Notes under the pieces: model-generated | Told to the model about the DNA's origin: nothing | The model's database searches: none | Seen by the model: the letters and a program-made list of their open reading frames with translations, nothing else | Assembly (NCBI GenBank): GCA_017558145.1 | Contig: JAFYWF010000006.1 | Coordinates: forward strand, 21,517 to 85,516 | Direction: 5' to 3' | DNA from: Lachnospiraceae bacterium | GTDB lineage: Bacteria > Bacillota > Clostridia > Lachnospirales > Lachnospiraceae | Length of the DNA: 64,000 bases | Position numbers and translations under genes: made by a program | Shown: positions 42,280 to 52,287 of the stretch, one piece after another | How positions within the stretch are numbered: position 1 is the first letter of the stretch | Layout of the letters: every line of letters starts with the position of its first letter

Positions 42280-43548
42280 ATGAAGGATAAAGGAACTAAA
42301 AAATTATTATTCATAGCAACAAGACAGTTTTGGCCCACAGCAGGTGGGAAAGATATAACTCTATATTATAATTGTAAGGGTTTGTACGAAGAATGTGGAT
42401 ATGAAATATATTTGGTTTGCTTTATTGATAGAAATGTGGACAAAGTGTTGGAAAAACCATATTTTATCAAAGAAGTTAGATATGTAGAAACTCCAGCATT
42501 ATTACAATCCATAGGAAAAATATTGGAATATTCAATATTGGGACCTCAATGGCCTTTTCAAAATTCACTTTATTACAATAAGAAAATTGAAAATTCCATA
42601 ATGGATTATTATAGAGAAATTGAACCTAGTGTAGTTTTCTTTGATATGATTCGTTTAGTTTCTTATGCTAATGCATTTGAGAAAGAGCCAGTGAAAAAAA
42701 TATTTGTGGAAGATGATTCTTTGGCTAAGAGATATAAAAGACAGATATTGGCATCTAAAACTGGAAATGTGATAGGACAATATGGAAATAATAAATCAGC
42801 TATTTTCAATAGGGTTATAAACATAAGAACTATTAAAAATGCGATTTTGCGTGCAGAAATAAAAAGAATAGAAAAATATGAAGCAAATTGTGTGGGATTA
42901 TTTGATTACGTTACCTTTATTTCTCCCATAGAAACAAGAGAATATAATTGTAGATATAAGACTAAAAAGGCGGTTACTTTAACTATGGGAGCGGATGTAG
43001 AGTATTTTTCAAAAGATATCGTATGTAATATTGAACCAAATTCTATGTCAATAGTTGCAAATTGTACAACAGCAGCAAATGCTGACTCAATAGAAATGAT
43101 ATGCAGAGATATTTTACCAAAAGTTCAGCATCAATATAATTATAAAATAGTAGGAAAATATAATGAAGAACTGAAAAAAAAGATTTATGCAAATAATGTA
43201 CAGTTTATAGGATATGTTGATGATATTAGAAGTATTGTTAAGTCAACACAAATATATCTTTCACCAATGTCGTATGGTTCTGGAATAAAGACAAAAATAG
43301 TAGAAGCAATGGCTATGGGAATGACTGTTGTTACTAATTCGATAGGTGCTGAAGGACTAGATGTGGAAAATGGTCGAGAACTTTTTGTTATTGATGATAA
43401 AGAGGAACTTGTAAGGACTATAGATATGCTTTTTGATAATCCTGACCTTTGTAAAGAAATGGGTAAAGTAGCACAAAAGTTTGTTAGGGAAAAGCATAGT
43501 TGGAGCCATGTGTACAAAACATTTGACCTAATGGAATTACATAATTAG
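42280..43548 (+). CDS. Glycosyltransferase, GT-B type (422 aa)
   Basis: Cytoplasmic transferase of the GT4/GT1-like class. The N-terminal domain is divergent (TRQFWPTAGGKDITLYYNCK). The C-terminal donor domain has VQFIGYVDDIRSIVKSTQIY, SPMSYGSGIKTKIVEAMAMG and MTVVTNSIGAEG, the family E-x7-E-type region. The sugar and linkage are unknown. It is the first of five transferases in the assembly block. From here base composition becomes more AT-rich than in the heptose genes, as is common for imported glycan clusters. Confidence 0.85.
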   Translation: MKDKGTKKLLFIATRQFWPTAGGKDITLYYNCKGLYEECGYEIYLVCFIDRNVDKVLEKPYFIKEVRYVETPALLQSIGKILEYSILGPQWPFQNSLYYNKKIENSIMDYYREIEPSVVFFDMIRLVSYANAFEKEPVKKIFVEDDSLAKRYKRQILASKTGNVIGQYGNNKSAIFNRVINIRTIKNAILRAEIKRIEKYEANCVGLFDYVTFISPIETREYNCRYKTKKAVTLTMGADVEYFSKDIVCNIEPNSMSIVANCTTAANADSIEMICRDILPKVQHQYNYKIVGKYNEELKKKIYANNVQFIGYVDDIRSIVKSTQIYLSPMSYGSGIKTKIVEAMAMGMTVVTNSIGAEGLDVENGRELFVIDDKEELVRTIDMLFDNPDLCKEMGKVAQKFVREKHSWSHVYKTFDLMELHN

Positions 43549-43594
43549 AAGTGTATTTAATTAAGATAATAAAGGGAATGGTAAGAAAGAAAAG

Positions 43595-44716
43595 ATGATA
43601 CTGGGAATAGATGGGTATTTTATGTGTGGTAAGAGAACTGGTATGGGGGTCATGTTAGAAAATATATTATGTCGTTGGAACAGTAATAGCTTTAAAAAAA
43701 CTATACTTTTTATTCCCAGTAAAAGTACGAATGAAAAAATAGAGCTAATAAAAGAGATGGGTGTAGAGATAGTCGAGGGACCTGACAAAAATTTTGCTTT
43801 GTGGGAGCAAATAATATTACCTCATTTGGCTAAAAAAAATAATGTTGATTCTATGTGGTTTCCCTATAATACTGGAAGTGTTTTGTGGAGAGGTAAAACA
43901 ATAGTTACTATTCATGATTTGATTTATATGCATAGTGATTTAAAAAAGCAACCATCTTTGTATAATTTTTTTGGAACAATATATAGACGAAGTGTAGTTC
44001 CAATAATGGTTAAAAAGGCTGAACGCATTTTAATGAGTAGCAAAACATCAAAAAAGGAATTGATTAGAGAATTCGAAGATTCGAAAGAGAAAATAAGAGT
44101 TATATATTGTTCATGTGAAGAAAATAATGAATGTATCAAATATGAAGAATGGGAAGGATTTAGAGAAAAATATAATTTAGGAAAGTATATTTTAGCTTTC
44201 GGTTCAAATGCTCCGAGAAAGAATACGTTGAGAAATATTCAGGCATTTGAAAAAGTATTATGTGAGCAGAAGATGGATTATAAACTAGTGTTATTTGGGT
44301 TTAAGAATTGGAGAGAGTCAGAATCATTTTTGTATGCAAAAGATAAAGAATTATTAGATAAAATTGTGTTTTTAGAATATATCTCTGAAAAGGAAAAAAA
44401 TACTCTATATGCTAATGCAGAATTATTTTTATTTACATCTACAGAAGAAGGATTTGGGATTCCTATACTTGAAGCATTTAAAATGGGAACAAATGTAATA
44501 ACATCTAATACAACATCAATGCCAGAAATAGCTGGAGATGCTGCTTTATTGATAGATCCGTATAGTGTTGAAAATATTTCAAATGCTGTTTCTAGAATAA
44601 TAACAATGAATATAAAAGAAAGAGAGGCTCTTAAAAGAAAGGGAAAAGAACGATTATTATTTTTTTCATGGAATAATATTGTTTTAGCAGCGGAGAGAGC
44701 TATTATAGAATGTTAG
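43595..44716 (+). CDS. Glycosyltransferase family 4 (373 aa)
   Basis: Starts MILGIDGYFMCGKRTGMGVM, with the glycine loop of mannosyltransferase-like GT4 enzymes, then TIVTIHDLIYMHSDL, LAFGSNAPRKNTLRNIQAF and the donor site FTSTEEGFGIPILEAFKMGT with E-x7-E (about 285-305), TTSMPEIAGDAALLIDP. It probably adds one sugar to the lipid-linked repeat. The ribosome site is weak (AAGAAAG). It is the second transferase of the block. Confidence 0.9.
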   Translation: MILGIDGYFMCGKRTGMGVMLENILCRWNSNSFKKTILFIPSKSTNEKIELIKEMGVEIVEGPDKNFALWEQIILPHLAKKNNVDSMWFPYNTGSVLWRGKTIVTIHDLIYMHSDLKKQPSLYNFFGTIYRRSVVPIMVKKAERILMSSKTSKKELIREFEDSKEKIRVIYCSCEENNECIKYEEWEGFREKYNLGKYILAFGSNAPRKNTLRNIQAFEKVLCEQKMDYKLVLFGFKNWRESESFLYAKDKELLDKIVFLEYISEKEKNTLYANAELFLFTSTEEGFGIPILEAFKMGTNVITSNTTSMPEIAGDAALLIDPYSVENISNAVSRIITMNIKEREALKRKGKERLLFFSWNNIVLAAERAIIEC

Positions 44717-44896
44717 TATGAGAATATTAATTATTTCAGCTCTTTGATATTTGTATCATATCGAAGATGAAATATCATTAAAGGATGTGTCTTGTTGATT
44801 TTTATAAATATAGGTTATTTTGATTAGAATTGATAGTATTACTATTAATATAATTATTACATGCTACACGGAATGTAATTAATAGGAGAATATAAA

Positions 44897-45946
44897 GTGA
44901 AACAGAGGATAAAGTATGCTTTGAATGGTCTATTTCTGACACAAAAATTATCTGGAGTTCAGAGATATGCTGTTGAAATTGTGAGAGAATTGGATAAAAT
45001 GTGCTCAGGTATAGTTGTTGTAATTCCAATGAATGCTAAAATCGAGACTCAAATTAGTCTAAATAGGATTTCTATTATTAGATACGGAAAGCATCAGGGA
45101 AGGAAATGGGAAAATATTGATTTTTTTCATTTTTTAAATTTCAATAATGCTATAGGGATTAATTTATGCAATACTGCACCATTATTGAATCCAGGAATTG
45201 TTGTAATACATGATGTAGGGTATAAAAAGAGGAAGGAAATTAGGGAACTGGGTGGTAATAGAGCAAAATTAGTATTTAGACATATTCAAAACAAAGTATA
45301 TTGTAGATTTGCAAAAAAAGTAATAACGGTTAGTCAATTCTCTAAAGATGAAATTAAGAAGTTTTATTATGTAGGAAATGGTGATATTTCGGTAGTTAGA
45401 AGTGCTTGGCAACATTATAAAAGAATTGATGAGACTGAGTTTAAGGTGAAGGATACTAGAATAGTAAAAGGCAATTATTATTTTGCGTTAGCTAATTTGT
45501 CGGATCATAAAAACTTTCAATGGATACTTCAAGAAGCATTAATTAATCCTGATGACATTTTTGTAATTGCAGGTGGAACTAATCCGAGATATTTTAATTT
45601 TTCAATAGATTTTGATTTAATAGCAAATGTGATTTATGTAGGACGAATCTCAGATCAAGAAGCAAAAGCATATATGAAAAACTGTAAAGCTTTTATATTC
45701 CCTTCTTTGTATGAGGGATTTGGATTACCGCCACTTGAAGCACTTAGTGTTGGTGCAAATATTATTATTTCAGATATTCCAGCACATAGAGAGGTGTTTG
45801 AAAATTCTGCGACATATATAAATCCAAGACAATACAGTTATAAGTTAAGCGAATTAAATTATCCTAATAATCAAGATAAAAACAGAGTATTAGAAAAATA
45901 TAGTTGGAAAGAGTCTGCAAGGCTACTAAATGATTTATTGAAATAA
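44897..45946 (+). CDS. Glycosyltransferase family 4 (349 aa)
   Basis: The start is GTG 44897, preceded by AGGAG. The N-terminus reads YALNGLFLTQKLSGVQRYAV, with the middle VIHDVGYKKRKEIRELGG and VITVSQFSKDEIKKFYYVG, and the donor domain FALANLSDHKNFQWILQEAL, FPSLYEGFGLPPLEALSVGA, IPAHREVFENSATYI. It is a typical GT4 with unknown sugar specificity. A 180-base gap upstream contains no gene I can support. Confidence 0.9.
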   Translation: MKQRIKYALNGLFLTQKLSGVQRYAVEIVRELDKMCSGIVVVIPMNAKIETQISLNRISIIRYGKHQGRKWENIDFFHFLNFNNAIGINLCNTAPLLNPGIVVIHDVGYKKRKEIRELGGNRAKLVFRHIQNKVYCRFAKKVITVSQFSKDEIKKFYYVGNGDISVVRSAWQHYKRIDETEFKVKDTRIVKGNYYFALANLSDHKNFQWILQEALINPDDIFVIAGGTNPRYFNFSIDFDLIANVIYVGRISDQEAKAYMKNCKAFIFPSLYEGFGLPPLEALSVGANIIISDIPAHREVFENSATYINPRQYSYKLSELNYPNNQDKNRVLEKYSWKESARLLNDLLK

Positions 45947-45965
45947 TATTGTGGGGAAAAATATA

Positions 45966-47114
45966 ATGAAAGTATTATTTATTTCATCTGTTTATTATCC
46001 AGATGTTTTTGGTGGTGGAGAGATATCCACAAAATTTGCGGCTGAGTCTTTGGTTAAAAAAGGAATAGAAGTGGATGTCTTATGTTGTGGAAATGCAAAG
46101 ATTGAACACATCAATGGAGTAAGAATTGATAGACGAGAAGGAGATGCTTTTCTGATATATAAAGGAATGTTATTGAATAAAGAGTATTGGCTTAGTAAGT
46201 ATAAAAGATTATATCTGAAATATATTGATTACTATTATGATAAGAAAACCTACGAGCGTTATAAGAAGTATTTTAGAGAAGGAAACTATGATGTTATACA
46301 AACAAATTCTCCTGTTGCAAATATGGGAAGATATAATATATGGAAAGCTGCTCATGATTTGGGAATTCCTATATCGCATGTATTTCGGTGTCCTGCTTTA
46401 GTTACCAATCATAATAATAAATTGTTGGATAATATTTTAAAAAGAAGAAATTCGATTGCTTTGAAAAATGTAGACTGCTTTGCAGGTCCATCAAATTATA
46501 TACTAAAATATAATTCTGTTTTGGATAAAAGAATAGCTTGGGGGACAGTAATTCCTAATGCAGTGGAAGATATAGAAAAAAAGGAAATTGTTAAAAGTAG
46601 AACAATCGTTTATGCGGGAACTATTAATGAAGATAAAGGGATATATACTCTTGTAAATGCATATGAATTGCTTAATGAAAAACCTAATATTTTATTTGTA
46701 GGGAAAGGAGAATTAAGAAATTTCTTGGTTGACAGAGGATATAAAGTTATTGACTGGCTACCTAGAAAAGAATTATATGAAATAATTGCTCAAGCTTGGC
46801 TTTTAGTATTACCATCTGAATGGCCAGAGGCATTTGGTAGAGTAATTATTGAAGCAGTTTCAAATTGTACTATACCAATAGCAAGTAAGATTGCTGGAAT
46901 TCCAGAAATATTAGATGTTTATCCAGATCTTATGTTTGAACCTGGTAATGAAAAACAACTTGCTAACAAATTGAATAAGTATCTTTCAATTAATCAAGAG
47001 AAGTATAAAAATATAATAGAACTGCTATCGAAAGAGTTTGTGAAATATTCTATTTCAAATTGTGAGGATAATTGGGCGAGATATATGGATTGGATTAAAA
47101 ATAATGTCAGATAA
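45966..47114 (+). CDS. Glycosyltransferase family 4 (382 aa)
   Basis: Starts MKVLFISSVYYPDVFGGGEI, a GT4 N-terminal glycine loop, then YDVIQTNSPVANMGRYNIW, FAGPSNYILKYNS, TIVYAGTINEDKGIYTLVNA, and LPSEWPEAFGRVIIEAVSNC with the conserved Glu pair. The ATG at 45966 follows GGGGAAA. Its end overlaps the next transferase region, indicating translational coupling. Confidence 0.9.
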   Translation: MKVLFISSVYYPDVFGGGEISTKFAAESLVKKGIEVDVLCCGNAKIEHINGVRIDRREGDAFLIYKGMLLNKEYWLSKYKRLYLKYIDYYYDKKTYERYKKYFREGNYDVIQTNSPVANMGRYNIWKAAHDLGIPISHVFRCPALVTNHNNKLLDNILKRRNSIALKNVDCFAGPSNYILKYNSVLDKRIAWGTVIPNAVEDIEKKEIVKSRTIVYAGTINEDKGIYTLVNAYELLNEKPNILFVGKGELRNFLVDRGYKVIDWLPRKELYEIIAQAWLLVLPSEWPEAFGRVIIEAVSNCTIPIASKIAGIPEILDVYPDLMFEPGNEKQLANKLNKYLSINQEKYKNIIELLSKEFVKYSISNCEDNWARYMDWIKNNVR

Positions 47115-47127
47115 TATGGAGCATATA

Positions 47128-48060
47128 ATGAATATTTGTGTTGTTTTAGTTACGTACAATAGAATTGATTTGCTTAAAGAAGCATTGAATTGTTATAATA
47201 AACAAACTTTTTTACCTAAATATATTATTGTTGTTGATAACGGGAGTATAGATGGAACGAAGGAATATTTAGAGGAATGGTTTCATGAAAAAGCAAGTTT
47301 TGAGAAAATAATTTTGTATACTGGTTCGAATTTAGGAGGTGCAGGTGGATTTTCAGTAGGAATAAAGAGAGCATTAATTACTGATGCAGATTTTATTTTT
47401 TTGGCAGATGATGATGCATTTGCTGAACCAAAAGCTTTGGAATACTTGGATAAGTTTTATTCTTCATATAGTGATAAAGATTCAATAGGAGCTATTACAA
47501 CCTCAGTAATTAACTGTGGAGAATATGCAAAAGGACATAGGCGTGTAATAAGAAAAGGTTTATTTTCAATCAAAGAAGAGAGTGTTTCAGCTAAATTATA
47601 CAATGAGGATTATTTTGAGATTGATCAACTATCCTTTGTTGGTGCTATGATAAAGAAAACTGTAATTCAAGAAATTGGAACTCCGATTGCTGAATATTTT
47701 TTTCAATATGATGATATTGAATATTCAGAACGCATAAGAATAAAGGGATATACAATTATTTGTGTTCCTCAAAGTAGAATGCATCATAATACAGGTATTG
47801 ATAATATTAAGTTTTCGTGGAAGAATTATTATGCTGCGCGAAATAGACTGAATTATGCAAAAAAATACTTTTGTAAACCTAACTATTTATATTACATAAT
47901 AGTATATTATATTAAAAATTGTTCAATGATTGCACGTGTTTTAAAAAAACGAACGGATGCGGAAATTCGTATGTTTAAAATTGCGGCAAAAGACGCAAAA
48001 ATTGATAATTTAGGTTTGAATTCGATTTATAAACCTGGTGTTGATATTGAAAAACTTTAA
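47128..48060 (+). CDS. Glycosyltransferase family 2 (310 aa)
   Basis: GT-A fold transferase of the rhamnosyl/galactofuranosyl type: MNICVVLVTYNRIDLLKEAL, VVDNGSIDGTKEYLEEW, NLGGAGGFSVGIKRAL, the metal-binding FLADDDAFAEP, QLSFVGAMIKKTVIQEIG, YDDIEYSERIRIKGY and the C-terminal FSWKNYYAARNRLNYAKKYF. The ATG at 47128 is chosen for the GGAG six bases upstream; in-frame ATGs at 47104 and 47116 are alternatives. The sugar transferred is unknown. Confidence 0.9.
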   Translation: MNICVVLVTYNRIDLLKEALNCYNKQTFLPKYIIVVDNGSIDGTKEYLEEWFHEKASFEKIILYTGSNLGGAGGFSVGIKRALITDADFIFLADDDAFAEPKALEYLDKFYSSYSDKDSIGAITTSVINCGEYAKGHRRVIRKGLFSIKEESVSAKLYNEDYFEIDQLSFVGAMIKKTVIQEIGTPIAEYFFQYDDIEYSERIRIKGYTIICVPQSRMHHNTGIDNIKFSWKNYYAARNRLNYAKKYFCKPNYLYYIIVYYIKNCSMIARVLKKRTDAEIRMFKIAAKDAKIDNLGLNSIYKPGVDIEKL

Positions 48061-48090
48061 TATTGAATTTCTATGGGTGGAGGCATAATA

Positions 48091-49404
48091 GTGAACCTAT
48101 ACTTGTTATTAGGAATTACGATGATTTTTTTGAGTATTAATTATCTTATATCAGATAAAGATATTCTTAATCCTGCATTTGTTTTTGCAGGAGTAAATTT
48201 TATATATATTGTAACTTGCTGCATTAGTAATAATCTGTATCGTGTTGAAATATGTGCCAAGACTATATATGTAATATCTGTTGGGCTAGTAATATTTACT
48301 ATTTCCAATATTATATTTCGACATTTTTCAAAATGTAATAAGTCATCAATTAAATTTGTATGTGAGAGTATTAAAGTAAATAAGTGGTTTGTAATATTTC
48401 TGCTCTTGCTAATGGTTATTGTTGCGTTTGTTATGGCAAGACATATAATTAGTGTTGCATCGCGATATGGAGGTGAAGGAAATTTAGCACTGTCGATTGG
48501 TATTTACGATAACTTGTCGAAATTTTCAGATATATCTACTGGAACACCAATATTATATTCCATAATGTTATTTCCGATTAGGGCATCTGCTTATATTTTT
48601 GTTGCAATTATTATAAATAACTATTTCGCTAAAAAACGGTTTGATAAGTTTTTGTTATTATATTGCGCATTATATCTTCCATTTACCTTATTGTCGGGAG
48701 GAAGATCAGAATTAATTCGATTTTTAATGGCCGTATTAGTAGACATACTTATTATCAAAAGAAAAGTTGCGGGTTCATATAAGAGGGAAAATTTTAAAAA
48801 TCTTATCAGAATAGTGTTATTTGTTGTATGTATGATTATAATATCATTTCCGGTGTTAAATCTTATTGGTAAATCTAGAGCACTTTCATCTAATGCTCCA
48901 CTTATGCATCTTTATAAATATATAGGTGGTCCGATTTATAATTTGGATTCCTTTTTATCTAGTATTATCTACAAGTCGGAATACTGGGGGCAAGAAACGT
49001 TCCAAGGGCTTTATAGTTTTTTAGGAAATATATTTCATATAAAACAATTTAGCTATAGATTACATATTCCAATTAGTATCATTAATGGAATAGATTTGGG
49101 AAATGTATATACAATGTATTATATGTTCATTGAAGACTTTGGATATGCTGGACTATTGCTTGTGTTTCCTATTTGTTTTTACTATTTTTATTCGTATGGA
49201 AAATTAATTGATTATAGTAAAAACAAGACCCCTTTGGGCATAAATCTGTTTGTATATAGTTATATGTTTAATGCACTTACTATGTTATTATTTTCTAACA
49301 GATTTTATGAAAACATGTTGTCGTATAATTTTCTTAAGCTATGGATTTCATTTTATATTGTTTGGATTATTATTAGAAAGGTTCGATTCAAGTGTGTTAC
49401 ATAG
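48091..49404 (+). CDS. Polysaccharide polymerase-like membrane protein
   Basis: Integral membrane protein of 437 residues with about ten to twelve hydrophobic helices and a long loop in the second half (VLNLIGKSRALSSNAPLMHL, GGPIYNLDSFLSSI). The motif LYCALYLPFTLLSGGRSELI resembles O-antigen/oligosaccharide repeat-unit polymerases (Wzy/EpsG-like), which show little sequence identity. Its position between transferases and flippase supports this. GTG 48091 follows GGAGG by seven bases. Confidence 0.75.
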   Translation: MNLYLLLGITMIFLSINYLISDKDILNPAFVFAGVNFIYIVTCCISNNLYRVEICAKTIYVISVGLVIFTISNIIFRHFSKCNKSSIKFVCESIKVNKWFVIFLLLLMVIVAFVMARHIISVASRYGGEGNLALSIGIYDNLSKFSDISTGTPILYSIMLFPIRASAYIFVAIIINNYFAKKRFDKFLLLYCALYLPFTLLSGGRSELIRFLMAVLVDILIIKRKVAGSYKRENFKNLIRIVLFVVCMIIISFPVLNLIGKSRALSSNAPLMHLYKYIGGPIYNLDSFLSSIIYKSEYWGQETFQGLYSFLGNIFHIKQFSYRLHIPISIINGIDLGNVYTMYYMFIEDFGYAGLLLVFPICFYYFYSYGKLIDYSKNKTPLGINLFVYSYMFNALTMLLFSNRFYENMLSYNFLKLWISFYIVWIIIRKVRFKCVT

Positions 49405-49476
49405 ATAATTTGATTTAGAAGAATATATTTAAAAGTTTTAAAGCTTTAGAATTTAAAAAGAAAGAAGTCGAGTACA

Positions 49477-50931
49477 ATGAAAAATATTAAAAAACAGAAA
49501 TCTCTGAAGATGAATGCGATAATGAATAGTATTTTAACTATGTCTTCGTTTATCTTTCCAGTGATTACGTTTCCATATGCCTCTAGGGTACTTACACCTA
49601 TAGGGATAGGTAAAGTTTCTTTTGCAATTTCTTTTATTTCATATTTTTCAATGATAGCGCAATTAGGAATCCCCACTTATGGTATAAGAGTATGTGCTCA
49701 GAATAGAGATAATCGTGAAGAACTTACTCAGGTTGTTTATGAACTCCTATTCATAAATATGGTTACAAATGTGATTTCTTATATAGGTCTTTTCTTTGCA
49801 ATATACACTATTCCAAGGTTGCAAAATGATAAGCTTTTATATATCATTGTTGCTTGTACAATCTTTCTTTCTTCTATTGGGGTTGAATGGTTATATAAAG
49901 CGTTAGAACAATATACTTATATAACAGTAAGATCGATTATATTTAAAATTGTTTCATTAATAGCTTTATTTCTGCTCGTTCACACTCAGAATGATTACAT
50001 AATTTATGGAGTGATAACAATTTTTGCATCATCAGCTTCCAATATATTGAATTTTTTAAATATACGTAAATTCATAGATTTAAGAAAGGTTGCAAATTAT
50101 AATATTAAAAGACACCTAAAACCAGTGTTTGTTTTTTTTGCAATGGCTTGTGCTACAACAATATATACAAACTTAGATACTGTTATGCTTGGTTTTATGA
50201 AAACAGATGCAGATGTTGGATATTATAATGCGGCGGTAAAAATCAAAAATATATTGGTTAGCATAGTTACATCCCTTGGGGCAGTACTTTTACCAAGGAC
50301 ATCATACTATGTTGAACATGGAAAGTATGGAGAATTTAGGAAAATATCAAGTAAAACTTTACAATTTGTGTGTTTTTTAGCTGTTCCAACTATGGTTTAT
50401 TTTGGATTATTTTCAAAAGAAGGTATATTATTAATATCGGGACAGTCATATCAACAAGCAGTTTTACCAATGCAAATATTAATGCCAACAGTGTTATTTA
50501 TTGGAATAACAAATATTTTAGGGATTCAGATACTTGTTCCACTAAAAAAAGAAAAAGCTGTATTATTGTCTGAAATAGTTGGCGCTATAGTTGATGTTAC
50601 TCTTAATTTGATTTTTATACCTTGTTACGGAGTTGCTGGTGCTGCAATTGGAACATTGACTGCCGAATTTTCAGTGCTTATTGTTCAATATACTATTGTG
50701 CAACGAACAATCGATAATTTTTCGTTTTGTAAAGGAATGAGTAAATATTTATTTATTACTATAGTCTCAAGTGGTATATGTTTTTTTATAAAACTCCTTG
50801 AATTATCTGTGCTTTTGAGTTTACTTGCTTCTGCAAGTATATTTGGGACATGTTATTGCTTGGGACTTTTGTTATGCAAAGATGAGATTATAAATGAAAT
50901 ATTAGTGTTTTTAAAGATTAAACGAAAGTAA
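49477..50931 (+). CDS. Wzx-type oligosaccharide flippase
   Basis: PST/MATE-like lipid-linked sugar flippase with 484 residues and about 12-14 helices. Typical segments are NSILTMSSFIFPVITFPYAS, GIGKVSFAISFISYFSMIAQ, LGIPTYGIRVCAQNRDNREE, and LDTVMLGFMKTDADVGYYNA. It exports the completed repeat unit for polymerisation by the 48091 product. This is the last intact gene before the decayed region. Confidence 0.92.
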   Translation: MKNIKKQKSLKMNAIMNSILTMSSFIFPVITFPYASRVLTPIGIGKVSFAISFISYFSMIAQLGIPTYGIRVCAQNRDNREELTQVVYELLFINMVTNVISYIGLFFAIYTIPRLQNDKLLYIIVACTIFLSSIGVEWLYKALEQYTYITVRSIIFKIVSLIALFLLVHTQNDYIIYGVITIFASSASNILNFLNIRKFIDLRKVANYNIKRHLKPVFVFFAMACATTIYTNLDTVMLGFMKTDADVGYYNAAVKIKNILVSIVTSLGAVLLPRTSYYVEHGKYGEFRKISSKTLQFVCFLAVPTMVYFGLFSKEGILLISGQSYQQAVLPMQILMPTVLFIGITNILGIQILVPLKKEKAVLLSEIVGAIVDVTLNLIFIPCYGVAGAAIGTLTAEFSVLIVQYTIVQRTIDNFSFCKGMSKYLFITIVSSGICFFIKLLELSVLLSLLASASIFGTCYCLGLLLCKDEIINEILVFLKIKRK

Positions 50932-50958
50932 AGAACGATTAAGGAATATAAAAATATA

Positions 50959-51026
50959 GGGGGCAGGAACACGAAAAAAAGTGCAAAGAAGATTAAAAAA
51001 ATAAACTGACAGTGTTAGGTGTAATT
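50959..51026 (+). repeat. GCAGGAACACGAAA repeat, copy A
   Basis: About 68 nt beginning GGGGCAGGAACACGAAAAAA, then GATTAAAAAA and ACTGACAGTG. It is related to 51128-51196 and 52288-52358, and more weakly to 55204-55231. The copies flank decayed gene fragments; it is probably the end of a dead mobile element. Confidence 0.6.
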
Positions 51027-51030
51027 AACA

Positions 51031-51120
51031 ATGAAGTCTAATTTTGATAATTCAAGTGAGTCATCTATTCGGGGAATTACGAAACGATTAAAGGCGAAGG
51101 GCGTAGAAAATCTTGTTTAG
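51031..51120 (+). pseudogene. UDP-glucose 6-dehydrogenase C-terminal fragment
   Basis: Thirty codons: SNFDNSSESSIRGITKRLKA followed by KGVENLV and a stop. This matches the C-terminus of UDP-glucose/UDP-ManNAc-type dehydrogenases (S-S-I-x-G-I-x-K-R-x-K-A-K-G). The rest of the gene is absent. It is a relic of an earlier glycan gene set and lies between two copies of the repeat. Confidence 0.65.
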
Positions 51121-51127
51121 AAAATGT

Positions 51128-51196
51128 TGGGGTCAGGAACACGAAAAAAAGTATAAAAAAGATTAAAAAAATATAAAAAGGTGATATTAAGTGTCA
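51128..51196 (+). repeat. GTCAGGAACACGAAA repeat, copy B
   Basis: GGGGTCAGGAACACGAAAAA, GTATAAAAAAGATTAAAAAA and TGATATTAAGTGTCA, related to copies A and C. Confidence 0.6.
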
Positions 51197-51216
51197 CTAA
51201 AAACTATTATTAAGTT

Positions 51217-51429
51217 TTAAGAGAGCGTCCGGATGTAAAAGCATTATATCCAATTCGCATGAACCCGGTAGTTCGTCAGGTAGCAGATGAAGAGACTATT
51301 TACTATAATTTTAAAGAGTTATTAGAAAATCAGGATGCATATAATGGCAAAGCCAATAATCCTTATGGAGATGGTAAGGCTTGTATCAAGATTGCGGATA
51401 TTTTGGAAAAGGGATATACGGAGATTTAG
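51217..51429 (+). pseudogene. UDP-GlcNAc 2-epimerase C-terminal fragment
   Basis: The frame LRERPDVKALYPIRMNPVVR, then EETIYYNFKELLENQDAYNG, then NNPYGDGKACIKIADILEKG and stop. The YPIRMNPVVR and NPYGDGKAC-x-x-I motifs are those of WecB-type epimerases (UDP-GlcNAc to UDP-ManNAc). Their spacing is too short, so an internal deletion has occurred and the N-terminal two thirds are gone. With the dehydrogenase scrap it suggests a lost UDP-ManNAcA pathway. Confidence 0.7.
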
Positions 51430-51509
51430 AAGAAATCAACAACAGTGGATTTATGTAATACATACGTTCATGGATTAGAAGAACGAAATAAGATTTCAGA
51501 TATAAAAAT

Positions 51510-51536
51510 CCCTACCACATTGGTTAGCGGTAGGGA
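51510..51536. terminator. Hairpin
   Basis: ATCCCTACC/GGTAGGGAT stem just downstream of the minus-strand Rpn pseudogene. Confidence 0.6.
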
Positions 51537-51543
51537 TGAGTTC

Positions 51544-51998
51544 TTAATAAGAAATACCATGTTTTTTAAGTAATTGCTTTAGAGCATCATTCTCACAATG
51601 TAATAAGGTGTTTTCGGAAGTTAAAGCAGTGTTTTCGGAAGATAAAGCGGCCTTTTCCAAAGTTAATCTTTGAATCTGAGGTTCATAAATTTCTCTTTCC
51701 TGCTTTCTTGTTTTTTTTCAATTTCTTCAGAACTGGTGCCGAAGTAATTTAAAATAGCTTCACATACCATAAGCTGATCTCCTTTCATATGGGAATAGAC
51801 GAATTGGTTCATATATTTTGTGTATATTGGATTGTCTTTATTTTTCTGATAATGATTTGCCAAGCTGTTGATTAATTTCATGTCATTTACATTTCCGGCT
51901 AAGCAACGCAAAAAAGCGAGTCTTCCGGAGAAAGTTCGTTGATAACAAGAACCTGCGTGGCGTACATTTCGTTAAGAATATAATACACTCCGGGAAAG
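51544..51998 (-). pseudogene. Rpn-type nuclease C-terminal pseudogene
   Basis: Read on the minus strand, three successive frames make one protein: GVYYILNEMYATQVLVINEL-SPEDSLF, then LRCLAGNVNDMKLINSLANH to FMNLRFKD, then a coiled-coil tail LEKAALSSENTALTSENTLL ending KKHGISY. At least two frameshifts are needed, the first at a T run near 51915. It resembles the C-terminal part of PDDEXK-family putative transposases. The N-terminal nuclease part is missing, and at its broken edge it abuts the plus-strand fragment at 52008. Confidence 0.6.
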
Positions 51999-52007
51999 GT
52001 TTTTTTT

Positions 52008-52238
52008 CTGTTACAGGAACAGAATGGACAGGTATTGTTACCGGAATTAGAACTTCTTTGCAGCAACGAGGAAGTACCGGAGTTGTATGTACCGAAGTTT
52101 CGTAGTAATTATTATCAGATGAAGCTGGATGGAGTGAAGAACTATGGAAAGGTGTTCGAAGACGATGGTAAGGAAGTCAGAATCTGGAGTGAGATGGAAG
52201 AGGTTTTATCAGAATATAAATGGCAGTTTTTAGAGTAG
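52008..52238 (+). pseudogene. Unrecognised gene fragment
   Basis: Open frame LLQEQNGQVLLPELELLCSN, then VPELYVPKFRSNYYQMKLDG and EMEEVLSEYKWQFLE, with no start codon and ribosome site of its own. The composition is protein-like and soluble. I do not recognise the family. It begins at the junction with the minus-strand Rpn remnant, so it is probably the 3' end of a lost gene. Confidence 0.4.
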
Positions 52239-52287
52239 TTAGGGTTCCGGTGTAGAAGTTTATTTTTAACTGCGGACTAAGAGAAAC